DNA from: SFEL01 sp964392455
Lineage (GTDB): Bacteria; Bacillota; Clostridia; Christensenellales; CAG-138
DNA length: 64,000 bases
Direction: 5' to 3'
NCBI GenBank assembly: GCA_964392455.1
Contig: CAYMPG010000006.1
Span: 1 to 64,000, forward strand
Both the position numbers and the translations under genes were made by a program. Shown one piece after another: positions 32,313 through 41,604 of this stretch; positions within the stretch are counted from its first letter, which is position 1; the number at the start of each line of letters is the position of its first letter. The notes under the pieces were generated by a model. It saw only the letters and a list, made by a program, of their open reading frames with translations, did no database searches and was not told the DNA's origin.

Positions 32313-34154
32313 ATGGATACACCCCTGATAGACGGAATAAAAAGCATAGAAGACTTCAGGCGTATCCCCCAGGACAGGCTAAATGAGCTCGCCGGGGAGA
32401 TACGCAGCTTTCTCGTGGAAAAAGTATCCGTCACAGGCGGGCATATAGCGTCAAATCTTGGTATAGTTGAGCTTACCATAGCCCTGCACAGGGCCTTTGA
32501 TACCCCGGCAGATAAGATAATATTCGACGTGGGCCATCAGACCTATGTAAACAAGATACTTACCGGCCGTGCAGCGGAGTTTGATACACTGAGGCAGAAG
32601 GATGGCCTTTCCGGCTTCCCAAAGCGGGAGGAAAGCGAATTTGATGTATTCAATACCGGCCACTCCAGCACCTCCGTGTCAGCAGCGCTGGGGCTGCTGA
32701 GGGCGCAGAGGTATAATGGGGATGAGCACAGGGTGGCCGCAGTGATAGGCGATGGCGCCCTTACAGGGGGCATGGCCTTTGAGGCGCTGAATGATGCGGG
32801 AGAAAGCGGTCTGCCGCTGATAGTTATACTGAATGATAACGAAATGTCCATCTCCAGAAACGTGGGCGCACTTACAAGGCACCTGAGCGAAATGCGCTCC
32901 AGCCGGGGCTATCTGTCATTCAAAAAGAATCTTTCAGGGTTTTTGAGCAGGATACCTGTGGTGGGGCCTAAAATACGGGTGAGCCTTTCCAGGCTCAAAT
33001 CCAGAATAAAATACTTTTTGCTGCCAAATGTGCTGTTTGAGGAGCTGGGGTTTAATTACCTTGGGCCAATAGACGGCCATGACATAGCCAAGCTTACGGC
33101 CACCATAGCCCTTGCAAAAAATATGGATGAGCCTGTGCTGCTGCATGTTATTACCTGCAAGGGCAAGGGATACGGGCCCGCTGAAAGGGAGCCGGGCAGG
33201 TTTCACGGGATCGGCCCCTTTGACCCGGCCACTGGCAGGGAAAAAAGCAGCGGGGCGGTGTCAAATTCGCTGACGGCAGGGCAGACAATGTGCGCCCTTG
33301 CAGAGCAGGATGAAAGCATTGCCGTTATTACTGCCGCCATGACCAGCGGCACCGGCATGGAGGAATTTCGAAGAAAGTATCCCAGGCGCTTTTTCGATGT
33401 GGGAATAGCTGAGCAGCACGCCGTGACTATGGCAGCCGGGCTGGCCTGCGGCGGCATGAAGCCTGTGGTGGCGGTGTATTCCTCATTTTTGCAGCGGGCA
33501 TATGACCAGATGCTGCATGATGTGGCCCTGCAAAGGCTGCCCGTGGTATTTGCTGTGGACAGGGCGGGCCTTGTGGGGGCAGATGGGGAGACCCATCAGG
33601 GAGTTTACGATATTGCATATACCCTCACCATGCCGGATATGGATATTTACTCCCCCGCATCAAAGGGCGAGCTCAGGGAAATGCTGGGCCTTGCGCTGAA
33701 AATGGGTAGGCCGGCAGTGGTGCGTTATGGCAGAGGCGCTTTGCCGGAAAGGGAATATCCCCCTGTGGAATACGGCAAATGGCTGGAGCTGGAGCCTGTG
33801 GGAGAGGTGACGGTGATAGCATCCGGACGGATGGTAGAGATAGCACGGGAGGCCGTGGAGGGCACAGGCGCAGGGCTTGTAAGCGCCCGGAGCATACGGC
33901 CCATGGATGAAGCCATGCTGCGGCGCATAGGCGAAAGGGCCAGGCGAATAATAACCCTGGAGGATGGCCTGAAAAGCGGCGGTATGGGGAGCCAGATAGC
34001 CGAATGGTTTTCCGGCAGCATAAAGGTGATACCCATGGGCGTGGGCCATGTGCCGGTGCGTCAGGCAACGGTTGCCCAGCAGGATGCGCTGTGCGGCATG
34101 GATGTGCAGTCCGTACAAAATAACATTCGCCTTGCGATGGAGGAAATATCATGA
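32313..34154 (+). CDS. dxs: 1-deoxy-D-xylulose-5-phosphate synthase
   Basis: 613 residues, normal length. Thiamine-diphosphate features: HIASNLGIVELTIALH, FDVGHQTYVNKILTGR, GDGALTGGMAFEALN with LNDNEMSIS, and the second-domain FFDVGIAEQHAVTMAAGLA. First enzyme of the MEP isoprenoid pathway, from pyruvate and glyceraldehyde 3-phosphate. It overlaps tlyA by four bases. Confidence 0.96.
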   Translation: MDTPLIDGIKSIEDFRRIPQDRLNELAGEIRSFLVEKVSVTGGHIASNLGIVELTIALHRAFDTPADKIIFDVGHQTYVNKILTGRAAEFDTLRQKDGLSGFPKREESEFDVFNTGHSSTSVSAALGLLRAQRYNGDEHRVAAVIGDGALTGGMAFEALNDAGESGLPLIVILNDNEMSISRNVGALTRHLSEMRSSRGYLSFKKNLSGFLSRIPVVGPKIRVSLSRLKSRIKYFLLPNVLFEELGFNYLGPIDGHDIAKLTATIALAKNMDEPVLLHVITCKGKGYGPAEREPGRFHGIGPFDPATGREKSSGAVSNSLTAGQTMCALAEQDESIAVITAAMTSGTGMEEFRRKYPRRFFDVGIAEQHAVTMAAGLACGGMKPVVAVYSSFLQRAYDQMLHDVALQRLPVVFAVDRAGLVGADGETHQGVYDIAYTLTMPDMDIYSPASKGELREMLGLALKMGRPAVVRYGRGALPEREYPPVEYGKWLELEPVGEVTVIASGRMVEIAREAVEGTGAGLVSARSIRPMDEAMLRRIGERARRIITLEDGLKSGGMGSQIAEWFSGSIKVIPMGVGHVPVRQATVAQQDALCGMDVQSVQNNIRLAMEEIS

Positions 34155-34960
34155 GCGGAGTAAGAGCAGATGTGCGGCTGGTGGAGCTTGGGCTGGCCCA
34201 GAGCCGGGAGAAGGCCCGCTCCCTTATAATGGCGGGAGAGGTATACCTTGATACTGCCAGAGTGGATAAGCCCGGAGCCTCCGTGCCGGAGGATTGCGTG
34301 CTTACCGTAAAGGAGCAGCCCATACCCTTTGTCAGCAGGGGCGGGCTGAAGCTGGATAAGGCCGTAAGAAAATATGGCCTTTCGCTGGATGGAAAGGTGG
34401 CCATGGATGTGGGCGCCTCCACCGGAGGCTTTACAGACTGCATGCTGCAAAACGGGGCGCAAAAGGTGTACGCCATAGATGTGGGCTACGGCCAGCTTGA
34501 CTGGAAGCTGAGAAACGACCTGAGGGTAGTGGTGATGGAGCGCACAAATGCCCGCAATATGGAGCCTGAGTGGTTTACGGAGCAGCCCCAGTTTGCCTCC
34601 ATAGATGTATCCTTCATATCTGTAAAGCTCATTTTGCCCGGTATGTACAGGAGCCTTGCTGATGGAGCTACGGCGGTGGTGCTGGTAAAGCCCCAGTTTG
34701 AGGCAGGCAGGGGCAAGGTCGGTAAAAACGGCGTGGTGAGGGAAAAGGAAACGCACCGGCAGGTGGTGGAGGAAACGGCGCTGTTTGCCCAGAGCATTGG
34801 CTTTGGAGTGGAGCAGATAGACTATTCCCCCATAACCGGGCCAAAGGGAAATATTGAATTTTTGCTGGTGCTATCCAAAAACGGCAGCTTGCAGGATGAA
34901 AAAAATATTATGGATCTGGTAAGGGTCACGGTGGATGCGGCCCATGAGAAACTGGAATAG
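34151..34960 (+). CDS. tlyA: TlyA family RNA methyltransferase
   Basis: 269 residues: an N-terminal S4 RNA-binding domain (RADVRLVELGLAQSREKARSLI, about 4-65) and an FtsJ-like SAM-dependent methyltransferase domain (VSRGGLKLDKA, DVGASTGGFTDCMLQNGA). TlyA 2'-O-methylates ribosomal RNA in Mycobacterium; in Firmicutes it sits, as here, between dxs and nadK. Old annotations as hemolysin are misleading. Confidence 0.93.
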   Translation: MSGVRADVRLVELGLAQSREKARSLIMAGEVYLDTARVDKPGASVPEDCVLTVKEQPIPFVSRGGLKLDKAVRKYGLSLDGKVAMDVGASTGGFTDCMLQNGAQKVYAIDVGYGQLDWKLRNDLRVVVMERTNARNMEPEWFTEQPQFASIDVSFISVKLILPGMYRSLADGATAVVLVKPQFEAGRGKVGKNGVVREKETHRQVVEETALFAQSIGFGVEQIDYSPITGPKGNIEFLLVLSKNGSLQDEKNIMDLVRVTVDAAHEKLE

Positions 34961-35003
34961 TTAAGCGGTATTCCAGAAATTTTCACAAAATATGTTTTTC
35001 ATC

Positions 35004-35033
35004 TTGAAAAATGTTGTTTAATGGGAATATAAT
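35004..35033 (+). promoter_or_regulatory. Predicted SigA promoter of nadK-argR-recN
   Basis: TTGAAA (35004-35009), 18-base spacer, perfect TATAAT (35028-35033), 41 bases before nadK. Confidence 0.65.
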
Positions 35034-35074
35034 AAGCGAAAGGGAAGCTGATAACTATCAGTGGTATCACAAAT

Positions 35075-35896
35075 ATGCATATAGATAGCATAGGCATATT
35101 TACAAATCCAAATAACGACGGCGCTCTTGATGCCGTAGAGTCCGTAAGGCTTGCGGCAGCGGTGCGAGGCATATCCTGTTACGTTGACAAGTCTTTTCTG
35201 GATATAGAGCAATTTCAGGGCTTAGATACCACAGAAACCCACACACCTGACATTATGATAGCTATGGGCGGGGACGGTACCATTCTCCGGGCGGCAAATT
35301 ATGCTGCGGAAAAGGGCGTACCGCTTCTTGGTATCAACTTTGGGCGGATAGGCTTTCTCAGCGAAATAGACGTGGAAGGCTTTCCGGGGGCTCTTGATGC
35401 ATTGGCAGCGGATAAATATACGCTGGATAGCTGCATGATGCTTTCCTGCCGCATAAATAACGGCGAGCCGGTGCATTGCCTGAATGAGGCAGTGCTGTAT
35501 CGCAAAAATTTTTCCGGCGTGGTATCCATCAGCGTGAGTATAGACGGCGTCGATGCGGGCACAGTGTCCTGCGATGGCCTTATAGTCAGCACGCCCACCG
35601 GAGCCACAGGTTATACCATATCCGCAGGGGGCCCGGTAATAGCTCCGGGCATGGATGCGGCTATAATCACCCCCATATGCCCCCATACCCTTACATTCCG
35701 CCCCATAATCGCCTCGGATAGCTCCAGGGTGCGCCTGTCCATGAAGCAGGAGGGGTTCCTGGCGATGGACGGCATAAAAACCGAGCAGATCATGCCAAAT
35801 GATGTGATAGATATTTCGCGCAGCGACAGAAGCGTCAGCTTTGTGCGCCTGGGAGAAAGAAACCTGTTCAGGCTGATACGAGGCAAGCTGTCTTAA
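35075..35896 (+). CDS. nadK: NAD kinase
   Basis: 273 residues. The family motif MGGDGTILRAA, the GINFGRIGFLSE strand, the LNEAV (NExx) motif and the DGLIVSTPTGATGY nucleotide loop are all present. Makes NADP from NAD and ATP or polyphosphate. Has its own promoter just upstream and precedes argR. Confidence 0.95.
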   Translation: MHIDSIGIFTNPNNDGALDAVESVRLAAAVRGISCYVDKSFLDIEQFQGLDTTETHTPDIMIAMGGDGTILRAANYAAEKGVPLLGINFGRIGFLSEIDVEGFPGALDALAADKYTLDSCMMLSCRINNGEPVHCLNEAVLYRKNFSGVVSISVSIDGVDAGTVSCDGLIVSTPTGATGYTISAGGPVIAPGMDAAIITPICPHTLTFRPIIASDSSRVRLSMKQEGFLAMDGIKTEQIMPNDVIDISRSDRSVSFVRLGERNLFRLIRGKLS

Positions 35897-36019
35897 GACT
35901 ATCACGCTGAAATATACCTACGGTTATCCCCTCCCATATACGGTAATCCCCCTATCCCGCACGTATCCGTTACCCTGCTTACGACTGCAGGTGAAATATC
36001 CTTATGGAGGACGCACAGC

Positions 36020-36472
36020 ATGAAATCTGCCAGGCAAACCATGATACTCGAGCTCATAGACCAGTACGACATTGATACGCAGGACGAGCTTGCTACCATG
36101 CTCAGATCACGGGGGCTGAAGGTAACGCAGGCCACAGTATCAAGGGACATTAAAGAACTCAGGCTTATCAAGGTCCTGTCAGAAGATGGGGCGTATAAGT
36201 ATGCCACCGTTGACAAGGCTGAGGCCGACCTTAAAGAAAGGTTTATCAACATATTTGCACATTCCGTCATCTCCATGGCTGCAACCGGCAATCTTGTGGT
36301 GATAAAAACCATAACCGGCACTGCAAACGCTGCCTGCGAAGCCATAGATTCCATGCGTCTCGACGAGGTTGTGGGGACGCTGGCGGGCGATAATTCCATA
36401 TTTGTAGCAGTGAAGGATTCAGTGGATACCGGGGAGCTTATAAAGCGCTTTCAGGCCATGCTGAAGCTATAA
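36020..36472 (+). CDS. argR: Arginine repressor ArgR
   Basis: 150 residues: an N-terminal winged helix (QDELATMLRSRGLKVTQATVSRDIKEL) and a C-terminal hexamerisation/arginine-binding domain (GTANAACEAIDSM, GTLAGDNSIFVAVKD). Controls arginine genes; the nadK-argR-recN order is common in Firmicutes. Confidence 0.95.
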   Translation: MKSARQTMILELIDQYDIDTQDELATMLRSRGLKVTQATVSRDIKELRLIKVLSEDGAYKYATVDKAEADLKERFINIFAHSVISMAATGNLVVIKTITGTANAACEAIDSMRLDEVVGTLAGDNSIFVAVKDSVDTGELIKRFQAMLKL

Positions 36473-36487
36473 TACTCGGGAGAATAA

Positions 36488-38191
36488 ATGTTAAACAGGT
36501 TATCCATAAAAAATGTCGCCCTTATAGAGCGGATTAATATCTAGTTTGATAATGGATTTAACGTGCTGACCGGCGAGACCGGCGCCGGAAAATCCATTAT
36601 TATTGATGCAGTAAACCTTGCGCTGGGTGAGCGTGCCAGTAAGGAGCTTATAAAGAGCGGCGCAGACAAGGCATCCGTTGAGGCGGAGTTTGATATTTCC
36701 AATATTCCGGCGGTCAGATCGGCAATGGAGGAAAACCAGCTGGATCCCGATGAGGGGCTCATAATATCCCGTGAGCTGTCGGCGTCAGGAAAAAATGTAT
36801 GCAGGATAAATGGTACCCTTGTGACCCTTGCAGCACTCAGGCAGATAACCGATATGCTGGTGGATGTACACGGGCAGCATGAGCATCAGTCTCTGCTCAG
36901 CCAGAATAAGCACATTTACTTTCTGGATTCCTTTTGCCATGAGGCGGCAGAGGACCCAAAGGCAAAGGTAAAGGCCCTGTATACGGAATACAAAAGCATA
37001 AAAGAGGCGCTCCTTGGCGGGTTTTCATCCGAGGATGAAAGAGCCAGGGAAATGGACATACTGCGCTATCAAATCGGTGAAATAGAAAAAGCCGCCCTGA
37101 ATGAGGCGGAGGAAGCTGCCCTCAATGAGGAAAAGGGCGTGCTGATGAATGGAGAGCGCATAATGGCTGCGCTGCAGGAAAGCTGCGAAATGCTCACAGG
37201 GGACAATGGAGCAGTAGACCTTGTAAAAACCGCATCCTCAAGCATGGATAGTATATCCTCCCTGTCGTCAGACTATGGGGAGGCGGCAAAAAGGCTTGAG
37301 GAGGCTTTTTATGCCGTGCAGGACATAGGCTATGCGCTGAGGGATATGCGTAATTCCTTCGATTTTGACCCGGGCCGCATAGATGAGATACAGCAGCGGC
37401 TTGAGGTGTATTCGGCTATTAAGAAAAAATACGGCCCTGCCATTGCTGACGTGGAAGCATTCCTGAACAATGCAAGGCTGCGCCTTGATGAATTGGAAGG
37501 AGCTGCCCAGAAGCGGGAGCAGCTTGAAAAGGAGCTGGATGAGGTAAGCGCCAGATATACGGAGGCCGCAGAGAACCTTACGGCTGTACGCAGGGCGGCG
37601 GCAAAGGAGCTGGAAAGCGACCTTTTGCAGCAGCTTAAGGACCTGGGCATGGAGAAGGCCCGCTTTGAGGTGGAGTTTTCCCAGCTCAGCTCTTTTGGCG
37701 CAAACGGTATGGACAGGGTGGAGTTTACCATGTCCGCCAACCCTGGCGAGGAGCTGAAGCCATTGGAAAAGGTAGCATCCGGCGGTGAAATGTCCAGGAT
37801 AATGCTGGCCTTTAAGGCAATAGCAGCCAGAGCAGACTCCATCCCCACGCTTATTTTTGACGAGATAGATACCGGCATAAGCGGCCGCATAGCCTCAGTG
37901 GTGGGCGGCAAGATGGTGAATATATCTGATTCTCATCAGGTGCTGTGCGTTACCCATCTGCCTCAGATAGCTGCGCTGGCAGATGCACACTTTATGGTGG
38001 AAAAGAGCGACGATGGAGAGCATACCAGAACCGATATGCACAGGCTGTCACTTGAGGAAAGATATGGCTACCTTGCAAGAATGATGGACGGTGCGGATAA
38101 TTCCTCCATTGCCTATGACCATGCAAGGGAGCTCATAACCGCCTCTGAAAAAAGCAAGGCCCTGCGCCGGGAGCAAAAAAAGCAGAATTAA
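36488..38191 (+). CDS. recN: DNA repair protein RecN, interrupted by an in-frame TAG at codon 19
   Basis: The natural start is ATG 36488 (LNRLSIKNVALIERINI), which matches the RecN N-terminus. Codon 19 at 36542-36544 is TAG where a residue, usually Glu, precedes F-x-x-G. The frame then continues intact: LTGETGAGKSIIIDAVNLALGERA (Walker A split here by its own length), coiled coil, ASGGEMSRIMLA signature and TLIFDEIDTG Walker B. A GTG at 36563 could restart translation but lacks a ribosome-binding site and would drop the first beta strands. RecN is an SMC-like ATPase in double-strand break repair. Possibilities are a point mutation, a sequencing error, readthrough, or reinitiation. Many other genes here stop with TAG, so general recoding is unlikely. 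Confidence 0.85.
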
Positions 38192-38214
38192 ATCACATAC
38201 TATTACAAATGATA

Positions 38215-38246
38215 AACACTGCGGGCAATGCCTGCGGTGTTTTTTA
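38215..38246 (+). terminator. Intrinsic terminator after recN
   Basis: AACACTGCGGGCA pairs with TGCCTGCGGTGTT (two G-T pairs), followed by TTTTATT. It ends only about 22 bases before the spoIVB start codon. Confidence 0.82.
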
Positions 38247-38268
38247 TTATACGATTGGGGATGGATAT

Positions 38269-39489
38269 ATGAGGAAAGTAAAGGGCCATGGATATATTAA
38301 ATGCACAGCCGTAATGCTGTGCATAGCTCTGCTGTGCTTTAATGGGGGAGAACGCATGAGCTACATCCGCAGCCTGCCGCATGGAGTAAGCTATCAGCAG
38401 CTCAGTGTGCTGAGGGGATACATGGGGGGCCTGCTGCACCTTGATGAGGGTGAAAGCCGGCAGGTATCAGGCGATATGTCCGAAATCCTTGGGCAGGGCA
38501 CATTAAGCATAAATATGCTTGGCCTGCCCATAAAGCAGGTATGCCTGGAGGAAAGAACGGAAAGGCGGCTGATGCCGGGCGGAGTACCCATAGGTGTATC
38601 AATATATACGGATGGGGTGCTGGTGGTAGGGCTTGGCAGCGTGAAGGAGGGGCAAACCGTATGCCCGGCAGCCGATGGGGGAATAAGGGCGGGGGATGTG
38701 ATACTTGCGGTAAATGGGGAGCAGATAACGGATTCACGGCATCTAAGCAGGCTTTGTGCAGGCGGCGGACAGCTCAGCCTGACTGTGCGCCGCAATAATG
38801 AGACGAAAAACTGCCTTATTGACCCGTTGTATGATGAGGAAGCGGAGGCGTATCTTGCAGGCATGTGGGTGCGGGACAGCACCTCAGGTATAGGCACCCT
38901 GTCATACTGGGATATGGATAGCGGCCGCTTTGGCGCACTGGGTCATCCCATAACGGATACGGATACAGGGTCAATTATAAGCGTAAAGAGCGGCAGCGTT
39001 ATAAAGTCCAACATAATAGGCATAAACGCCGGTTCAAGCGGCACTCCGGGCGAAATGATAGGCTCCTTTTCCACCAAGGGTGAAAAGTGGGGAGAAATAG
39101 ATAAAAACTGCGAATATGGCATATATGGAAGCAGCGTGAATATGCCGGTGAATCCCCTTTTTCCGAATGGCTTGCCGGTTGGGTGGTGGGACGAGGTGCA
39201 TACCGGCCCTGCGGAGATATTATGCACCGTATCGAAAGAGGGCACGGCCCTGTACGAGTGTGAAATAGTAAAGCTGTTTCCCCGTGAGGAGTCAGGCAGC
39301 AAGGGCATAGTGCTCAGGGTAACATCCCAGGAGCTTATATCCATAACCGGCGGCATAGTGCAGGGAATGTCGGGAAGTCCAATCATTCAGGACGGGAAAC
39401 TCATTGGAGCGGTAACCCATGTTCTGGTGAACGACCCCACGAAGGGGTATGGAATATACATTGAGAATATGCTGGAGGCGGCGGGATAG
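38269..39489 (+). CDS. spoIVB: SpoIVB peptidase (S55)
   Basis: 406 residues from ATG 38269. An N-terminal membrane helix, a PDZ domain (GGIRAGDVILAVNGEQITD) and an S55 serine peptidase domain. His226 lies in GALGHPITD and Ser368 in QGMSGSPIIQDGKLIGAVTHV, the expected catalytic pair. Secreted from the forespore, SpoIVB triggers pro-SigK processing. In most Clostridia spo0A follows directly; here about 4 kb of other genes intervene. Confidence 0.95.
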   Translation: MRKVKGHGYIKCTAVMLCIALLCFNGGERMSYIRSLPHGVSYQQLSVLRGYMGGLLHLDEGESRQVSGDMSEILGQGTLSINMLGLPIKQVCLEERTERRLMPGGVPIGVSIYTDGVLVVGLGSVKEGQTVCPAADGGIRAGDVILAVNGEQITDSRHLSRLCAGGGQLSLTVRRNNETKNCLIDPLYDEEAEAYLAGMWVRDSTSGIGTLSYWDMDSGRFGALGHPITDTDTGSIISVKSGSVIKSNIIGINAGSSGTPGEMIGSFSTKGEKWGEIDKNCEYGIYGSSVNMPVNPLFPNGLPVGWWDEVHTGPAEILCTVSKEGTALYECEIVKLFPREESGSKGIVLRVTSQELISITGGIVQGMSGSPIIQDGKLIGAVTHVLVNDPTKGYGIYIENMLEAAG

Positions 39490-39624
39490 AATATATGCCG
39501 GAGGCTGTTGGCCTCTGGTATTTTTGTGCGTCCCATCCCATATGGCAATCAGGGCGAAATCTACCTTTGATGGGTGTTAATCGCATCTGCAATAAGGTAG
39601 AATGATTACGAAAGGGGCGATATA

Positions 39625-40113
39625 GTGAACCGGGTAAAAGTTGGAAGATTTATTGGCGAATGTCGTAAAAATAAGGGCATGACACAGGCCCGGCTGGCCG
39701 AGGCACTGGGCACCACAGACAAATCCGTTTCAAAATGGGAAAACGGCATATGCTTACCTGAGCCCTCTTTGTATGAACCGCTATGCAATGCGCTGGGCAT
39801 TTCCATCGGCGAGCTGTTTGCGGGCCAAAGAATGGAAAGCGGGGATGACAAAAGAAGTGCTTCTGACAATCTGCTGAAGCTTTTGATGAGGAGCTTATAT
39901 GAATCCTCTGATAAGAGCATAACTTTTGATGAGTTCAGCAACGCATTAAACAGAATGTCAGAAGCTGTGATGCTGCTGAATAGCTTTAATACAAAGGACG
40001 AAGCCGTGGATTATCTGGCGGAAAAAACAGGGCTCCCAAAGGAAGAATGTTCGGATGCCTATGGTTTTTATAAAGGTGGAAAAAACAGAATGGGCATTTC
40101 ATGTGAGCTGTGA
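39625..40113 (+). CDS. XRE-family transcriptional regulator
   Basis: 162 residues, GTG start with AAAGGGG eight bases upstream. Residues 1-60 are a Cro/C1-type helix-turn-helix (GMTQARLAEALGTTDKSVSKWENGICLPEPS). The rest is helical and of unknown function. A TAGAAT at 39598 may be its -10. It overlaps the GNAT gene by four bases (GTGA), so the two are a unit. It belongs to the accessory block between spoIVB and spo0A. Confidence 0.85.
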   Translation: MNRVKVGRFIGECRKNKGMTQARLAEALGTTDKSVSKWENGICLPEPSLYEPLCNALGISIGELFAGQRMESGDDKRSASDNLLKLLMRSLYESSDKSITFDEFSNALNRMSEAVMLLNSFNTKDEAVDYLAEKTGLPKEECSDAYGFYKGGKNRMGISCEL

Positions 40114-40610
40114 TATTATGTACATATAAAAATGAAATCATTTTGGGGGATTCTGTGGATATTATTGATGGAAAAGGGTGCATACCGCAGGTCAGAGAGC
40201 TGGTAGTAGAGTACGTGCATCAGCTAAACAGGGATCTGTCATTTCAGAATATTGATGCTGAGCTGAATGACTTGGCTGCCAAATATACGCCGCCTCAGGG
40301 AGAGGTGCTTATAGCAGTAGAGGATAACAGGGCCTATGGAATGGTTGCATATCACAAACATTCTCCTGTAAGGTGCGAAATGAAGCGCCTGTATGTAAGG
40401 CAGGATGCAAGGGGGCTTCATTTGGGGGACGGGCTGGTAAATGGGATAATTGAATGTGCAAGGTCATCAGGGTACAAAGAAATGGTGCTTGATACGCTCA
40501 CATACATGGAGGCGGCAATTCATCTATACAAAAAGTACGGCTTTGAAGAATGTGAGCCGTACTACAATAACCCCATGGATGATGTAATTTATATGATAAA
40601 AAGGCTGTAA
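40110..40610 (+). CDS. GNAT-family N-acetyltransferase
   Basis: 166 residues, GTG start overlapping the regulator's stop. GNAT motifs: MKRLYVRQDARGLHLGDGLVNGII (motif A with the acetyl-CoA loop, here R-G-L-H-L-G) and LDTLTYMEAAIHLYKKYGFEECEPYY (motif B). The substrate is unknown; the pattern resembles small-molecule acetyltransferases. Cotranslated with the XRE regulator. Confidence 0.85.
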   Translation: MILCTYKNEIILGDSVDIIDGKGCIPQVRELVVEYVHQLNRDLSFQNIDAELNDLAAKYTPPQGEVLIAVEDNRAYGMVAYHKHSPVRCEMKRLYVRQDARGLHLGDGLVNGIIECARSSGYKEMVLDTLTYMEAAIHLYKKYGFEECEPYYNNPMDDVIYMIKRL

Positions 40611-40656
40611 TGCATTTTAGCTTGCAGGATAAATACATCCACAGCAACATGGTTTT

Positions 40657-40684
40657 GGCCGGAGGGAACAAACCTCTGGCCTTT
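40657..40684 (+). terminator. Hairpin ending at the methyltransferase start
   Basis: GGCCGGAGG (40657-40665) pairs with CCTCTGGCC (40673-40681), followed by TTTA and, at 40687, an ATG. It probably terminates the regulator-GNAT transcript. Confidence 0.6.
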
Positions 40685-40686
40685 AT

Positions 40687-41484
40687 ATGAAGCATACTGA
40701 AACTGGCACACCGGAGGAAACGGCGAACGTGGATACGGCAAAAAAATTTGACGGTAGGGCTCAGGCATACAGCGCAGGCAGGCCGGGCTATGGGGCTGAG
40801 CTTATTGACTGCATGTACAATGAATATGGGCTCGCTGCATCATCTGCAATAGCGGATATTGGCTCCGGCACGGGAAAGTTTGCAAGGTACCTGCTTGAAA
40901 AAGGCAGCGAGGTATACTGCGTGGAGCCAAATGACGATATGCGGCGCATGGCAGAGGATAAATTGGGCACATATGCAGGATTTCATTCTGTGCGGGGCAA
41001 TGCGGAGAATACGGGCCTTGAGGATGGCCAGGTAGATAATGTTACGGCGGCCCAGGCCTTTCACTGGTTTGATGTAAACAGGTTCAGGCAGGAATGTTTG
41101 CGTATCACCGGAGGGCGGGGCAGGGTGTTTCTGATATGGAATATGAGAAACGGCAGCGATTTGGTAAACAGGGGGCTGCATCGTATATATTCAAAATACT
41201 GCCCTGATTTCAGGGGATTCAGCCTGGGCCTGGAGAAGGATGATGTAAGGATAAGAACATTCTTTGAGGGCGGGTATGATTATGTATCCTTTGAAGCGCC
41301 GTTGTATTTTGACAGGGAAAGATTCATGGCGCGGAGCCTGTCGAGCTCATATTCTCTGAAAAGCGGTGATGCTGGGTATGATGAATATATTTATGAGCTG
41401 GCCTGTGTGTTTGATAGGTATGCAAAAGATGGCGCAGTTACAATAGAAAACAGCTCAGTTGCATATATTGGGCCCATCAGGTAG
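40687..41484 (+). CDS. Class I SAM-dependent methyltransferase
   Basis: 265 residues. SAM-binding motif I is ADIGSGTGKFARYLLEKG, followed by VYCVEPNDDMRRMA and the AQAFHWFD motif shared by UbiE/TAM-like small-molecule methyltransferases. The ATG at 40687 sits directly after a hairpin without a ribosome-binding site; a GTG at 40729 has GGAGG at 40712-40716 and may be the true start, which would shorten the protein by 14 residues. Substrate unknown. Confidence 0.82.
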   Translation: MKHTETGTPEETANVDTAKKFDGRAQAYSAGRPGYGAELIDCMYNEYGLAASSAIADIGSGTGKFARYLLEKGSEVYCVEPNDDMRRMAEDKLGTYAGFHSVRGNAENTGLEDGQVDNVTAAQAFHWFDVNRFRQECLRITGGRGRVFLIWNMRNGSDLVNRGLHRIYSKYCPDFRGFSLGLEKDDVRIRTFFEGGYDYVSFEAPLYFDRERFMARSLSSSYSLKSGDAGYDEYIYELACVFDRYAKDGAVTIENSSVAYIGPIR

Positions 41485-41604
41485 CAGGTGTGCTGCATCA
41501 GAAAGGGATAACTGGCGGCACAATGTAAACTACGCAACCCAAATCAAGAAAGAAAGTACTCCACCCGATATAATACATATCAGCGAAGGGAGATGTGCTG
41601 CGAG

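Noticed and set aside
36542..36544. Genome-wide reassignment of TAG as a sense codon
   Set aside because: Many genes here end naturally at TAG at the family's normal C-terminus (for example spoIIIAB, the SpoIID-dockerin gene, deoC-distal genes), so TAG works as a stop; only recN carries an internal one.
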